Source of the DNA: JACCXM01 sp046328335
GTDB lineage: Bacteria > Chloroflexota > Chloroflexia > Thermomicrobiales > UBA6265
DNA: 64,000 bases
Assembly (NCBI GenBank): GCA_046328335.1
Contig: JAXLWU010000009.1
Coordinates: forward strand, 1-64,000
Direction of reading: 5' to 3'
Position numbers and translations under genes: made by a program. The notes under the pieces were generated by a model. That model worked only from the letters and a program-made list of their open reading frames with translations, had not been told where the DNA came from and made no database searches. Shown here one piece after another: positions 43,999 through 52,767 of this stretch. Numbering within the stretch: the first letter of the stretch is position 1; each line of letters begins with the position of its first letter.

Positions 43999-45081
43999 AT
44001 GACCTATCGGGTGACCTTGATTCCGGGAGACGGCATTGGACCGGAAGTTTCCGGCGCCGCGCGCGCGGTGCTCGATGCGACCGGTGTGCCCATCGAGTGG
44101 GAAGTACGCGAGGCGGGGATGACCGCGCTGGAAAACCAGGGCGACCTCCTGCCGGAAGAAACGCTTGCTTCCCTGAAGCGGAACAAAGTTGGGCTGAAAG
44201 GGCCGATGACCACCCCGATCGGCAGCGGGTTTCGCAGCGTCAATGTCGGGCTGCGCCAGGCGCTCGGTCTCTACGCCAACCTCCGCCCGGGCAAATCGCT
44301 GAAGGGCGTGCAAAGCGCCTTCGCCGATATCGATCTCGTGGTGATCCGCGAAAATCTGGAAGGGATGTACAGCGGCATCGAATTCGACACTGGTACGCCG
44401 GACGCTGCCGACGTCATTGCCGCGATCAACGCTCACTCGAAAAAGCAGATCGATCCCAGCGCGGCGCTCTCGATCAAGGTGATCACCCCTGTCGAATCGC
44501 GGCGGATCGTGGAGTACGCCTTCGACTACGCGCGGGCGAACGGTCGGCGCCAGGTCACCGCCGTGCACAAGGCGAACATCATGAAGTTCAGCGACGGGCT
44601 CTTTCTGCGCGAGGCGCAGGCGGTCGCCGAGCGCTACCCCGATATCGCCTTCAATGACCGCATCGTCGACAACATGTGCATGCAACTGATGCAGAAGCCG
44701 CAGGAGTACGACGTGCTGGTGATGCCGAATCTCTACGGCGACATCATCAGCGATCTGGTCGCCGGGATGATCGGCGGCCTCGGGGTAGCACCAAGTGGCA
44801 ACATCGGTCCAGACGGCGCCGTCTTCGAGGCAATCCACGGCAGCGCGCCGAGCCACGCGGGGAAGAACGAGGCGAACCCGACCGCGATGATCCTCTCCGG
44901 GGCCTTGATGCTCCGCCACCTGGGCGAGCGGGCTGCGGCGGAGAAGGTTGAAGGAGCGGTGGCCGACGTAATCGCCGCTGGCAAGGATGTCACCTACGAT
45001 CTTCGTTCGGACCGCGATCCGAGCAAGGCGGCCTCCACGACAGGCATGACCGAAGCGGTCATCGCGGCGATGGGCAACTAG
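43999..45081 (+). CDS. NAD-dependent isocitrate/isopropylmalate dehydrogenase family protein
   Basis: A 360-residue beta-decarboxylating dehydrogenase. VTLIPGDGIGPEV opens it; LRPGKSLKGV, VVIRENLEGMYSGIEF, VHKANIMKFSDGLFLREA, YDVLVMPNLYGDIISDLVAG and APSGNIGPDGAVFEAIHGSAP follow. The sequence fits NAD-type isocitrate dehydrogenase best; isopropylmalate or homoisocitrate dehydrogenase cannot be excluded. The ATG at 43999 follows GGAGGGAGA. A stand-alone gene. Confidence 0.88.
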   Translation: MTYRVTLIPGDGIGPEVSGAARAVLDATGVPIEWEVREAGMTALENQGDLLPEETLASLKRNKVGLKGPMTTPIGSGFRSVNVGLRQALGLYANLRPGKSLKGVQSAFADIDLVVIRENLEGMYSGIEFDTGTPDAADVIAAINAHSKKQIDPSAALSIKVITPVESRRIVEYAFDYARANGRRQVTAVHKANIMKFSDGLFLREAQAVAERYPDIAFNDRIVDNMCMQLMQKPQEYDVLVMPNLYGDIISDLVAGMIGGLGVAPSGNIGPDGAVFEAIHGSAPSHAGKNEANPTAMILSGALMLRHLGERAAAEKVEGAVADVIAAGKDVTYDLRSDRDPSKAASTTGMTEAVIAAMGN

Positions 45082-45107
45082 CCCCGTCGTCACGTCCGCA
45101 CCGGGTA

Positions 45108-45153
45108 TTGACAGTGGGATGATGCGTGTTACGATGTCAAAGAACATATGTTC
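45108..45153 (+). promoter_or_regulatory. Sigma-70-type promoter with LexA-like operator
   Basis: TTGACA at 45108-45113 and TACGAT at 45130-45135 are 16 bp apart. A perfect palindrome AGAACATATGTTCT lies at 45141-45154, over the expected transcription start; its core GAACATATGTTC (45142-45153) matches the GAAC-N4-GTTC LexA/DinR box of Gram-positive bacteria and several Chloroflexota. The first downstream gene is the VOC protein at 45210, in the same orientation. A LexA repressor bound here would block initiation. Confidence 0.7.
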
Positions 45154-45209
45154 TATTCCGCGAACGTACGCGAATTTCCCGATTGTCGCACTCGTGACGG
45201 AGATGAAGC

Positions 45210-45554
45210 GTGGCCAATCCGATCTATCACTGGGAGATCACCGGGCCGGATGCCGGCGCACTACAAACGTTCTACGGCGGGCTCTTTGGATGGCAGATCA
45301 ATGCGGACAATCCGTGGCAATACGGGATTGTGGAGACCGGCGAAGAGAACGGGATCAGCGGCGGCATCGGCCCGGCGATGGAGGGAGGGAGTCGCGTCTC
45401 CATCTATCTCGAGGTGGACGATTTGCAGACCTATCTCGACCGGGCGGTCGAACTGGGCGGCGAGGTCGTGCTGCCTCCAATGGAGGTGGCGGGGGTTCAC
45501 CTCGCCCTCTTCCGCGATCCGGCCGGCAACGTGAACGGATTGATGCTCGCCTAA
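45210..45554 (+). CDS. VOC (glyoxalase-fold) family protein
   Basis: 114 residues, a single vicinal-oxygen-chelate domain: HWEITGPDAGALQTFYGGLFGW at the N-terminus and VHLALFRDPAGNVNGLML at the end. It is like small antibiotic-binding or glyoxalase-like proteins; no catalytic role can be assigned. The GTG at 45210 has GGAGATG upstream. Its promoter overlaps a LexA-like operator, so it may be DNA-damage-inducible. Confidence 0.85.
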   Translation: MANPIYHWEITGPDAGALQTFYGGLFGWQINADNPWQYGIVETGEENGISGGIGPAMEGGSRVSIYLEVDDLQTYLDRAVELGGEVVLPPMEVAGVHLALFRDPAGNVNGLMLA

Positions 45555-45675
45555 ATCATGCGGACTCGAGGGTCCCTGACTGGTCCTTCGCAGTCGGGCA
45601 TCTTCGGCCGCCGCGCGGCGGCGCGTTTCGCGCGGCGGCTGTTCGTGATCGCGCGTTGTCAGTCTCCAACCAGCG

Positions 45676-46218
45676 ATGATCGATCAGGTTCTCTTCGTTT
45701 CCAGTAATCGTGGCAAGGCGCGCGAGATCGAGTCGATCCTGGGCCGGCCGGTAGAGCAACTGGATCTCGACATCCCGGAGATTCAGGCGCTCGATGTCGA
45801 GACGGTGGTACGTGAGAAAGCGCGCGCCGCCTACAACCTCGCGCAGCGGCCGGTCCTGGTCGAGGACACGGGGCTGTACATCGATGCGCTGCATGGTTTG
45901 CCCGGCGCGTTCGTGCGTTGGTTCCTGGTTACGATTGGCGCGGAAGGCATCTGTCACCTCGTCCCCACCGGTGCTCCTCGCGGCGTAACCGGACGCACCG
46001 CCGTTGGCTGGTGCGATGGCGAGCGGCTGGAGATTTTCACCGGGGAGACGCGCGGCGAGATCATGCCCGCGCCCGCCGGGAGCGGCGGTTTCGGCTGGGA
46101 TCCGATCTTTCGCCCCGAGGGCGCCAACCTGACTTTTGCCGAGATGACGATGGAGGAGAAGCATCGCTTCTCGATGCGCCGCCAAGCGCTGGACCGGTTC
46201 CTCGCACGCCTGGGATAG
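45676..46218 (+). CDS. rdgB: Non-canonical purine NTP pyrophosphatase (RdgB/HAM1)
   Basis: A 180-residue ITP/XTP pyrophosphatase that clears deaminated purine nucleotides. VLFVSSNRGKAREIESIL, VEDTGLYIDALHGLPGAFVR, TGETRGEI and GFGWDPIFRPEG are the family motifs. Slightly shorter than usual. The ATG at 45676 gives a normal start. A GC-rich hairpin (GCCGCCGCGCG region, 45608-45640) lies upstream. Confidence 0.9.
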   Translation: MIDQVLFVSSNRGKAREIESILGRPVEQLDLDIPEIQALDVETVVREKARAAYNLAQRPVLVEDTGLYIDALHGLPGAFVRWFLVTIGAEGICHLVPTGAPRGVTGRTAVGWCDGERLEIFTGETRGEIMPAPAGSGGFGWDPIFRPEGANLTFAEMTMEEKHRFSMRRQALDRFLARLG

Positions 46219-46435
46219 CGATCTTCGGTTACCGCCGATCACGCGTCGCCGATCGGTTGCTGTTCGCAGGCGGACTGGCATCTTCCGCATCGCTGGCGTT
46301 GGCGTCCCCACCTCCACCTTGTTGTCTCTGAGACCGCGGCGGAACCATCCGCGGCGGTGAGCATGAAGTGGCGGGCACCGCGTTGCTTTCGACCATGGCA
46401 GCGGATTGACCCGGCTTTCCAGTCAGGACCGGAGG

Positions 46436-47614
46436 TTAGCGGCTGCGCGGTATCGGGCGCACCGGCGGCGCCGTGCCCAGCGGTAGCGACGCCGCGGCTG
46501 ATTCCTCTCCCGCGACATCGACCAGCGACACGGGGAACGGCGGCCGCGGTTGCTCCTGGACGACGACCCGCTCCTGCAGGAAATCGACCACCACCCGCAT
46601 CACCGCCAGCACTGGCACCGCCATCAGCGCCCCCCAGATACCGGCGATTTGACCTCCGGTAATTACTGCGAGAAAGATCAGCAGGGGTGGCACCCGGATA
46701 GCCTGCCCCTGCACGCGGGGCGCGATGAGATTGCCGTCGATGAAGTTGATGGCCACGTAGACGAGGATCACGAGCAGGGCCTTTGTCGGTGAGACGGTGA
46801 AGGCGACGATCGCCGCGGGAATCGCTCCGATGTACGACCCGACAAACGGCACAATCGCCCCGATTGCCGTCCAAATGCCGAGGAGCAGACCGTAGGGAAC
46901 GTCCAGCGCGATCAGGGCAATCGTCGCCGCGGTGCCCTGGAAGGTCAGCGAAACCAGCAACCCGCCGAGATAGCGAGAGAGCGCCCAGCCGACATCGTCC
47001 CAGAGGACCAACGCATCATCCCGGTACTGGCGCGGGAGCAGGCGAATAATCCCGTTCTTGAACCGCGCGCCATCGGCCAGCAGATAGACCGCGATCAACA
47101 TGATGCTCAACGCGGTGAAGACTCCGGCGACCGTGCCGGAAAGTGTATCGAAGGCCCGCGCCACCACTTCCTGTCCGAGCGCTTCCAGCCGCGATGCGCC
47201 GTTTTGTTGCAGTTGTTTCATCGCCTCTTCAGGCGAGGTATCGATCACGCCGCGCTGGACAAGCTCCTCGACCGCATCTTGCGAATAGCGGTACCCCTCG
47301 TTGAGCAGATTCGGCGCCTGACCCGCCAGGCTGGCGAACTGCGATACGGCGATCGGGACCAGGACGACCCCGGCCACGATCACGACTGCCAGCATCGTCA
47401 GCACGACCACGGCAATGGCGATTCCGCGCGGAACGAAGCGGCTGAGCAGCCGGACCGGGAACGAGAGAACGAGGGCCAGCGCGGCACCGCTGATCAGCAT
47501 CTTCGGGACCGCCGGCGCCTTCCAGAAGATGAAGAACAACGCCGCGACGGCGATCGCAATCAGCACATTGCGCACGCGCGGAGTGATCGGGATCTTGGTC
47601 AGTTCGAACTGCAT
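46436..47614 (-). CDS. AI-2E family transporter
   Basis: A 392-residue PerM/YdiK-type membrane protein with about eight helices: an N-terminal pair, a cytoplasmic helical region (SQDAVEELVQRGV...), then the conserved GLLLGIWTAIGAIVPFVGSYIG and FIDGNLIAPRVQGQAI. Members export autoinducer-2 or serve as sodium/proton antiporters. The C-terminal tail is polar. The 216 bp before it (46219-46435) show no gene. Confidence 0.87.
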   Translation of the reverse strand: MQFELTKIPITPRVRNVLIAIAVAALFFIFWKAPAVPKMLISGAALALVLSFPVRLLSRFVPRGIAIAVVVLTMLAVVIVAGVVLVPIAVSQFASLAGQAPNLLNEGYRYSQDAVEELVQRGVIDTSPEEAMKQLQQNGASRLEALGQEVVARAFDTLSGTVAGVFTALSIMLIAVYLLADGARFKNGIIRLLPRQYRDDALVLWDDVGWALSRYLGGLLVSLTFQGTAATIALIALDVPYGLLLGIWTAIGAIVPFVGSYIGAIPAAIVAFTVSPTKALLVILVYVAINFIDGNLIAPRVQGQAIRVPPLLIFLAVITGGQIAGIWGALMAVPVLAVMRVVVDFLQERVVVQEQPRPPFPVSLVDVAGEESAAASLPLGTAPPVRPIPRSR

Positions 47615-47707
47615 GGGATCGCGTTCTCCCCTGCCTGAAACGAGCCGACGACAACCGGGCGCGTCTGCGCTGGGGCGACCCTACCACGAGTCGCCGAACC
47701 TGTCTCG

Positions 47708-48931
47708 CTAGAGACCGTGGCCGAAATCGGAACTGAAGGTGTATTCGTTCTCGCTCCACGGCTGCTGCCAGCCAGCCATGGCGAACCGCTCCAGGCGGAA
47801 CGGGGTCAGATCGACCCAGTCCGGTCCGTTATCGAGGATCAGGTCCGCCAGCGCCTGGCCCACGGCCGGTCCCTTCTTGAACCCCGCCCCGCTGAATCCG
47901 GCCGCGAGATAGAGTCCGTCCGGTCCGGCGGGGCCGATGATGGGGTGGGCATCGGGGGTCATGTCGTACAGCCCGGCGTGTCCGTGCAGGTAGACCGCAT
48001 CGCGCATCGCTGGCATCCGCCTCGCGATGGCGGTAATCGCGAGATCGGCGTACCCGCAATCGTTGCGCGGTTCGTAGGCATCGGGGTCGGTGGGATCGTG
48101 CTGGTCGCCCCCGCCGACGCCGATCATCGTCCGGCCCGGTCCCCAGGGACGACAAAAGATGCCCGCGGCGGTATCGAGATAGACCATGTGCTCCGGTTCC
48201 GCCGCGAGGGGGCGTTGCAGGACGGCGATTTGCACGCGCAGCGTCTCGATCGGCGCCACCACCCCACTGCCCGCCAGCACGCGCGGCGTCCACGGACCCG
48301 CGGCCACCACCACCACTCCGGCTGGGATGATCCCGCTTGCGGTGCGGACGCCGGACACGCGCCCACCCTGGATTTCGACACCGAGCACCTTGACGCCTTC
48401 GCGCACCGTGGCGCCGGCGGCGCGCGCGGCCGCGGCCATGCTCCGGGTGGCGGCGATGGCATCGACATACCCGCTGTCCGGCTCATAAGCGCCGTGCGAG
48501 ATATCGTCCCATACAGCCTGTGGCTGCAACTCCTGCAACTCGCGGCGGGTCACCACCCGCGATGGGATACCGATCTCGTTCTGCAAGGCGACATTGCGAT
48601 GCAGCCGTGCAATGTTCACCTCGTGTCCGGGCGAGGTATCGACGGTGACGATCAGCCCGGACGGGGTGTGCACCGGCGCCCCGCCGACCACCTCCGGCCA
48701 GGCGGCGAAGGTCTGCCAGCCGCGCTGCGCCAGAATCGCCTCGGGCCGGTTGGAGTAGTGGCGCCGTAGGAGCGCTCCCGTCTTGCCACTGGCGCCGTTG
48801 GCGATCACCGCCTGCTCGAGGAGGGTCACGCCGCGCACCCCGCGCCGCGCCAGGTGCCAGGCGAGGCTGGCGCCCATGATGCCACCACCAACGATCGCGA
48901 TCTCAGGGGACGATCGACGCGTTTCGCTCAT
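47708..48931 (-). CDS. FAD-dependent amino-acid oxidase-like (DadA/SoxB) protein
   Basis: 407 residues of the DAO/sarcosine oxidase beta family. The FAD motif EIAIVGGGIMGASLAWHLARRG is at residues 10-31; VVVVAAGPWTPRVLAGSG and AHPIIGPAGPDGLYLAAGFSG follow. It likely oxidises an N-methyl or primary amine of an amino acid to an imine with H2O2. ATG 48931 has GGGAG about 12 nt upstream; frame open further upstream looks non-coding. Confidence 0.87.
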   Translation of the reverse strand: MSETRRSSPEIAIVGGGIMGASLAWHLARRGVRGVTLLEQAVIANGASGKTGALLRRHYSNRPEAILAQRGWQTFAAWPEVVGGAPVHTPSGLIVTVDTSPGHEVNIARLHRNVALQNEIGIPSRVVTRRELQELQPQAVWDDISHGAYEPDSGYVDAIAATRSMAAAARAAGATVREGVKVLGVEIQGGRVSGVRTASGIIPAGVVVVAAGPWTPRVLAGSGVVAPIETLRVQIAVLQRPLAAEPEHMVYLDTAAGIFCRPWGPGRTMIGVGGGDQHDPTDPDAYEPRNDCGYADLAITAIARRMPAMRDAVYLHGHAGLYDMTPDAHPIIGPAGPDGLYLAAGFSGAGFKKGPAVGQALADLILDNGPDWVDLTPFRLERFAMAGWQQPWSENEYTFSSDFGHGL

Positions 48932-49113
48932 GGTTATTCCGCTCCCTGGTTTTGGCTGCCACTCATGCCGAGATGGTACCCGCCGCATGCCGGGCGATCC
49001 TGCCGGTGCCGGCCATGGCGAGCGCCGCTGGAACTGATCTGGTAATCGCTCACCTTGTCGGCAAAGGATCGGATGCCGGGGCCCCTGAGACCGCTGCCCC
49101 CGGGAATCCACGC

Positions 49114-50064
49114 TCAACGTGGACGCGGGATTTCAGTGATCTCCAATGCGGCGCGATTCCACTCGGCGAGATCGGCGCAGGCGGCGTAACTGCTCTGGAG
49201 AAAGGCCATCAGGGTCGCTTCCGGATCGGCCTCGGTCCGCACCGCGTCGTAGGGAAGCAGAAACTCTCGCATCTCCTCGTGCCAGAACGCCGCGCCCGGC
49301 GCAATAGCGGCTGCGGGCATTCCATCTGGCTGCGGCACCATGTAGGCGTAGAAGGCGGGATAATCGACGGCTCCACTCCCCGGCCAGAAGCCGGCCGCCC
49401 AGTTGGCCTCGTTTTCCGCGACGCGGTAGATGTAGCCGCGCTCGGGGTGGGGCGGCGCCGGTTCGCCATTGTGCCGGGTGGCGGTGAGATCGAACGATCC
49501 CCAGAAGAAATGCACCGGACTCGCCTTGCCGACGAACCAGGATCGCTGGCGCCACATCACCGTCGCCGCCGAGGTCATGATCTGCCACCAGCGGCGCGCC
49601 GCATCCGGGTCGTAACTGGCATGGATCGTGTCCTGGTCGAACGGGATCGGAGCGGGTAGTTCCTGCGGCAGGGGGTTGATTTGCGCGGTCACACCCAGCA
49701 GGTCCAGACGGTGCATCACGTCGGCGTAGAAATCGGCAACGGAACGGGGATGAAGCGAAACAGTCTGACTCCGGCCATCACCACACAGCAGGCGGAGGTG
49801 GTGATCATGGAAATCGAAATCGGCTTGGAGTACGCCTCCTCGGTACGGGAGCGGGCCGGTGGTCAACCCGCGGGCGGTGAGGGCGAGCGACGTGTGCCAG
49901 AGTTGGTTCTGGAACGGCGCCAATGCGATTTTCAGTTTGCCGACAATCTGGGTCCAGAGGTGGAGGGTATCGCGCGTTGGCTGCCATTCGGCCAATGGCA
50001 ACGGCGGCCAGCGCTGGTTCTGGGGCAGGGTGAAGTCGGCAGTGGGGCTGGTGGGAAGCGTCAT
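49114..50064 (-). CDS. DUF5996 family protein
   Basis: 316 residues, soluble. Blocks such as WPPLPLAEWQPTRDTLHLWTQIVG, LTTGPLPYRGGVLQADFDFH and VHFFWGSFDLTATRHNGEP mark the DUF5996 family, whose function is not known. The ATG at 50064 follows GGAGGACC by 5-6 nt. It lies 130 bp from the tRNA gene on the other strand. Confidence 0.82.
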   Translation of the reverse strand: MTLPTSPTADFTLPQNQRWPPLPLAEWQPTRDTLHLWTQIVGKLKIALAPFQNQLWHTSLALTARGLTTGPLPYRGGVLQADFDFHDHHLRLLCGDGRSQTVSLHPRSVADFYADVMHRLDLLGVTAQINPLPQELPAPIPFDQDTIHASYDPDAARRWWQIMTSAATVMWRQRSWFVGKASPVHFFWGSFDLTATRHNGEPAPPHPERGYIYRVAENEANWAAGFWPGSGAVDYPAFYAYMVPQPDGMPAAAIAPGAAFWHEEMREFLLPYDAVRTEADPEATLMAFLQSSYAACADLAEWNRAALEITEIPRPR

Positions 50065-50196
50065 CAGGGTCCTCCGGCGGCAGAGCGCAGCGAGCGGGAT
50101 GAGAACATGCTCTTGGCAGGAGCATCGCGCGCGTTCCATGGCATACTAGCAACGCCAGCAGCGGTCAGGATGTGCGCATCAGCGGTTGGCCGTTTC

Positions 50197-50269
50197 GCCG
50201 ACGTAGCTCAATTGGCAGAGCAGCTGTTTTGTAAACAGCAGGTTAGGAGTTCGAGTCTCCTCGTCGGCT
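50197..50269 (+). tRNA. tRNA-Thr (anticodon TGT)
   Basis: 73 nt with a full cloverleaf: acceptor GCCGACG/CGTCGGC, D arm GCTC/GAGC, anticodon stem GCTGT/ACAGC with loop TTTGTAA (anticodon TGT), T arm AGGAG/CTCCT with TTCGAGT. CCA is not encoded. Its 3' part (from the anticodon loop on) is the left attachment repeat of the island that follows. Confidence 0.95.
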
Positions 50270-50271
50270 CC
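50226..50271. repeat. attL: left 46-bp attachment repeat (in tRNA-Thr)
   Basis: Covers the tRNA 3' part from GTTTTGTAAACAGC to GTCGGCTCC. Identical to 52558-52603. Confidence 0.85.
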
Positions 50272-50506
50272 CAGTAGGTTGCGCAGCGAAGCCAATTTTT
50301 CGCTGATCGTCGTCGGTTCTCCCCGATCTTGCGATGTACCCCAACGCCTTTGGGAACCCACTTCAGTTGCCTTACTCCAACGCAATTCCTCATTTGATTA
50401 CAGCCGCATCGTGAACAGTTCATGCTGATCCACCCTCAGTTCGCTTCCACCAAGTTTCGGCAGTTATAGTAGTGTCCGTGGTTCCAGCCGCGACTGGCGT
50501 TTCTGC
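50272..50506. other. Non-coding left end of island
   Basis: 235 bp after attL with no convincing gene. On the minus strand an open frame spans the tRNA but is only its antisense reading. The promoter of the island genes would lie here. Confidence 0.5.
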
Positions 50507-51197
50507 ATGTTGGATCCGAACAACCAGCATCCGGTACTTGCTCGAATTGCGAGGATTTCTGTGCGTCCTTGTCCGTCCATATCGCAACCATTAGAGGAAG
50601 CACCAAACTTCTGGTCGCAACCCCACGAAGTGCGGGACGAATTGCTCGGCCGCGGCACAGATGTTAGCAGGCGAGACTCGCATCAAGTCCTAGAAGGTCT
50701 ACGCCGACTGCGCGCAATCACTGTTGATCGTCATCCATCCATCCTCGCCGACTTTCGACGAACGTTCATCGTTCTATATTACTTCACTAGAAAAATTGTC
50801 GGTGACCTCTGGTTTAATTTTGCAATGGACTCGACATTTGATTTTGACCAGACGATCGATCATATGTACGCTGTGGGCGTCCCGCTCGCTCGACTCATAT
50901 CATCCATCTCCCTCGCACGGTGACGAGTTCGAGAAGATCCATGGGCACTACTTCGAGGTACTACTTGCTTATGTCGCAGCAGTGGAAAGCTCGCAAACAG
51001 CGGACTCTTGCAACCGCGAACCTATGACCTCGGGGTGGGAGCCAGCAATGGTAGTCGAGGCTATCCTAGCCAGTGCCTCCTTAGCTATCTCAGGGTCCGA
51101 TCACGCACGTATCAACGCCTTCAAGATTCCGGTGTTATCAGTCGATCGAAGCATTTGTTGCGAAGTGGAAGACATATTGGCTTCTTCGTTGACATAG
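50507..51197 (+). pseudogene. Frameshifted island protein of unknown function
   Basis: A reading frame from ATG 50507 gives 138 residues (VLEGLRRLRAITVDRHPSIL, FRRTFIVLYYFTRKIVGDLW, YAVGVPLARLISS) and stops at 50921. From about 50916 a neighbouring frame carries on with HGDEFEKIHGHYFEVLLAYV and GWEPAMVVEAILASASLA to 51197, so a single indel near 50910 splits a protein of about 225 residues. It looks mostly helical; no family recognised. The DNA is AT-richer than the flanks. Confidence 0.5.
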
Positions 51198-51722
51198 ATC
51201 CGCTTTTGGATGATCCCACGGAATGCAAGCGGGTAGTTGATTGGTATGTTGATACGCTCTGGGAGATTAGGAGCGAGGATGCGCTATCGGCGATAGACTC
51301 ACTCGCGTTCATCGAGAAAGACTCAACTTCATCTTCTACTGTTGGGGTTATTAGGATAGCCGGAGCTGTGTCAATTGGAGCCAAATACCCCACGTAATTG
51401 TACGATTGGGCAAGGAGATAATTTCCAGAGCGGATCAAGTTCAAGTCGTCGCATTTTTCCCCTCCACTCCAGCTCCTCCGAACGGTATCTGGGTTTCAAT
51501 TTTGTACTTGTAACTGATCACTGCACTAGTGGTGCTGAAGCAGCCCGGGCCATAGAGGCTATTGAGGCATCTGGGGGAAGAGTCTGTGCCCTACTCGCCT
51601 ATTCCCTTGTTTCATCAGAATTCAACTATCGGTGGTTTGCAAATAGAGATGTTCAAGTAAGAACATTTCTGCTGCTCCCTGACCACTTCCATTTGATGGA
51701 TTTTCCCTATGACCTCAACTAG
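51008..51722 (+). pseudogene. OPRT-like phosphoribosyltransferase, frameshifted
   Basis: Three frames in order give a PRTase fold. Part one (to about 51390): SKHLLRSGRHIGFFVDIDPL, as the hood of orotate PRTases, then AFIEKD...TVGVIRIAGAVSIGAKYP. Part two (about 51388-51440): HVIVRLGKEIISRADQVQ. Part three (from about 51480): FVLVTDHCTSGAEAARAIEA, the PRPP loop. The shifts fall near a CCCC run at 51388 and a TTTTTCCCC run at 51454. Real decay and assembly indels cannot be told apart. The last frame ends at 51722, overlapping the next gene by 14 nt. The start is uncertain. Substrate unknown; the family is orotate/xanthine-like PRTase. Confidence 0.6.
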
Positions 51723-52476
51723 TGTAGGGATGGCTGAATCATCCCCTCTGACCACCCCCCCGAAAACCTCAGCGTCTGTCAACTGGCTAATTGAACTGGC
51801 CTCGGACGGGAATGCCCACCACAAAGTTGAGGTAGAGGTCGTCAATGTGTCCACGGCCTTGGCGCAATCAATGCCTCGTGCCATCGCGTTCGAGTTGCCC
51901 CAGCACGCGTACAGATGGCATGGTACGTCGATTACGTCAGCTGGTTCTCAGCCTTTACAGGACCGGTATCGATGGTTTGACGTGGAGAACTGCCACTTTG
52001 TACTCACGTTTGCAGAGCTGCCGACTGCAATCCATCATGAAAACAGAATACTGACTGTCACTGAGTTTGACCAGCTTGGTCCCTTGAGGAGACTGGGGCC
52101 AATCGTGATTTACGATTTGAACTGGAAAGGTGGAGGGGTTTCATTCGAGAGAGTGATTATCACTTTGTCGGTTCCAGAGTTGAATCGCGGCAAGAAATGG
52201 ATGCTCAGACTGCTTCAGGCAACTAGGTGGGGGCCGGAACACCGAATCACGCACTTTGGCTCTCCTGCTTCATCAATGGAGTCGGTAGATATCGACCAAG
52301 ACGGAGGGAAACTAACTTATACGGGTAAGAATATAGTACCGCTTGGATCGATAGCGTATTACAGCCCGAACTGGAGGCTAATGGTGATAGTGGCTGTAAT
52401 TGGCGCATTCGTGGGTTTGCTATTGAATGTAATCGCCGACGTGTTACCTTTGCTGGCAGGCTTGCTAAAGTCGTGA
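51709..52476 (+). CDS. C-terminally membrane-anchored island protein, unknown family
   Basis: 255 residues, intact. There is no N-terminal signal. Residues about 20-215 look like beta-rich soluble domains (VNWLIELASDGNAHHKVEVE, WFDVENCHFVLTFAELP, VIYDLNWKGGGVSFERVIIT). Residues about 222-252 form one or two hydrophobic helices (MVIVAVIGAFVGLLLNVIAD), giving a tail anchor. Its ATG overlaps the phosphoribosyltransferase gene by 14 nt, so the two are coupled, and it may be the membrane effector or partner of that enzyme. Not recognised. Confidence 0.72.
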   Translation: MTSTSVGMAESSPLTTPPKTSASVNWLIELASDGNAHHKVEVEVVNVSTALAQSMPRAIAFELPQHAYRWHGTSITSAGSQPLQDRYRWFDVENCHFVLTFAELPTAIHHENRILTVTEFDQLGPLRRLGPIVIYDLNWKGGGVSFERVIITLSVPELNRGKKWMLRLLQATRWGPEHRITHFGSPASSMESVDIDQDGGKLTYTGKNIVPLGSIAYYSPNWRLMVIVAVIGAFVGLLLNVIADVLPLLAGLLKS

Positions 52477-52557
52477 TTTGTAGTGATGCAGACTTGGAAT
52501 AGTCCGAGTAGTCTCCGCCTTCTGCCAGGACGCCGACGAGAGTCCGGAGTAGCCATC

Positions 52558-52603
52558 GTTTTGTAAACAGCAGGTTAGGAGTTCGAGTCTCCTCGTCGGC
52601 TCC
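52558..52603. repeat. attR: tRNA-Thr 3' fragment
   Basis: Exact 46-bp copy of 50226-50271 (anticodon loop to discriminator plus two bases) without the tRNA 5' half, so not a functional tRNA. Marks the right end of the island. Confidence 0.85.
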
Positions 52604-52767
52604 ACAAACCGAGCCACACGTCGCCACGTTGCTGGCGATGACGAGCGATTCTCTTGTTGCTCTTGCGACATGCTTCGCCGATCATGCATCGTCCCGGGTT
52701 CAGCGTCCGGATCTGAAGATCCAGCCATCGTGGCCGATAGCGTTCAGAGCGCCGCGTTCGGCAAGAC

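Larger units (their letters stand above)
50226..52603. mobile_element. tRNA-Thr-integrated 2.3-kb genomic island
   Basis: A 46-bp sequence from the tRNA anticodon loop to two bases past the discriminator (50226-50271) is repeated exactly at 52558-52603. The unit between is 2,332 bp including one repeat. Its GC is much lower (52% and 48% in two 60-base lines counted) than the flank (67% in one line). It has no integrase gene. This is how a tyrosine integrase leaves an island that crossed over inside a tRNA gene; the element would be a satellite or a deletion remnant. Confidence 0.85.

Noticed and set aside
50208..50423. Minus-strand frame through the tRNA (TRRLELLTC text)
   Set aside because: A well-known spurious translation of antisense tRNA; ends of it repeat at attR for the same reason.
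50226..52557. Integrase gene inside the island
   Set aside because: No R-H-R-Y text in any frame on either strand of the 2.3 kb.
52558..52603. A second tRNA-Thr gene
   Set aside because: Only the 3' part is present; the sequence before it cannot form the acceptor and D arm.
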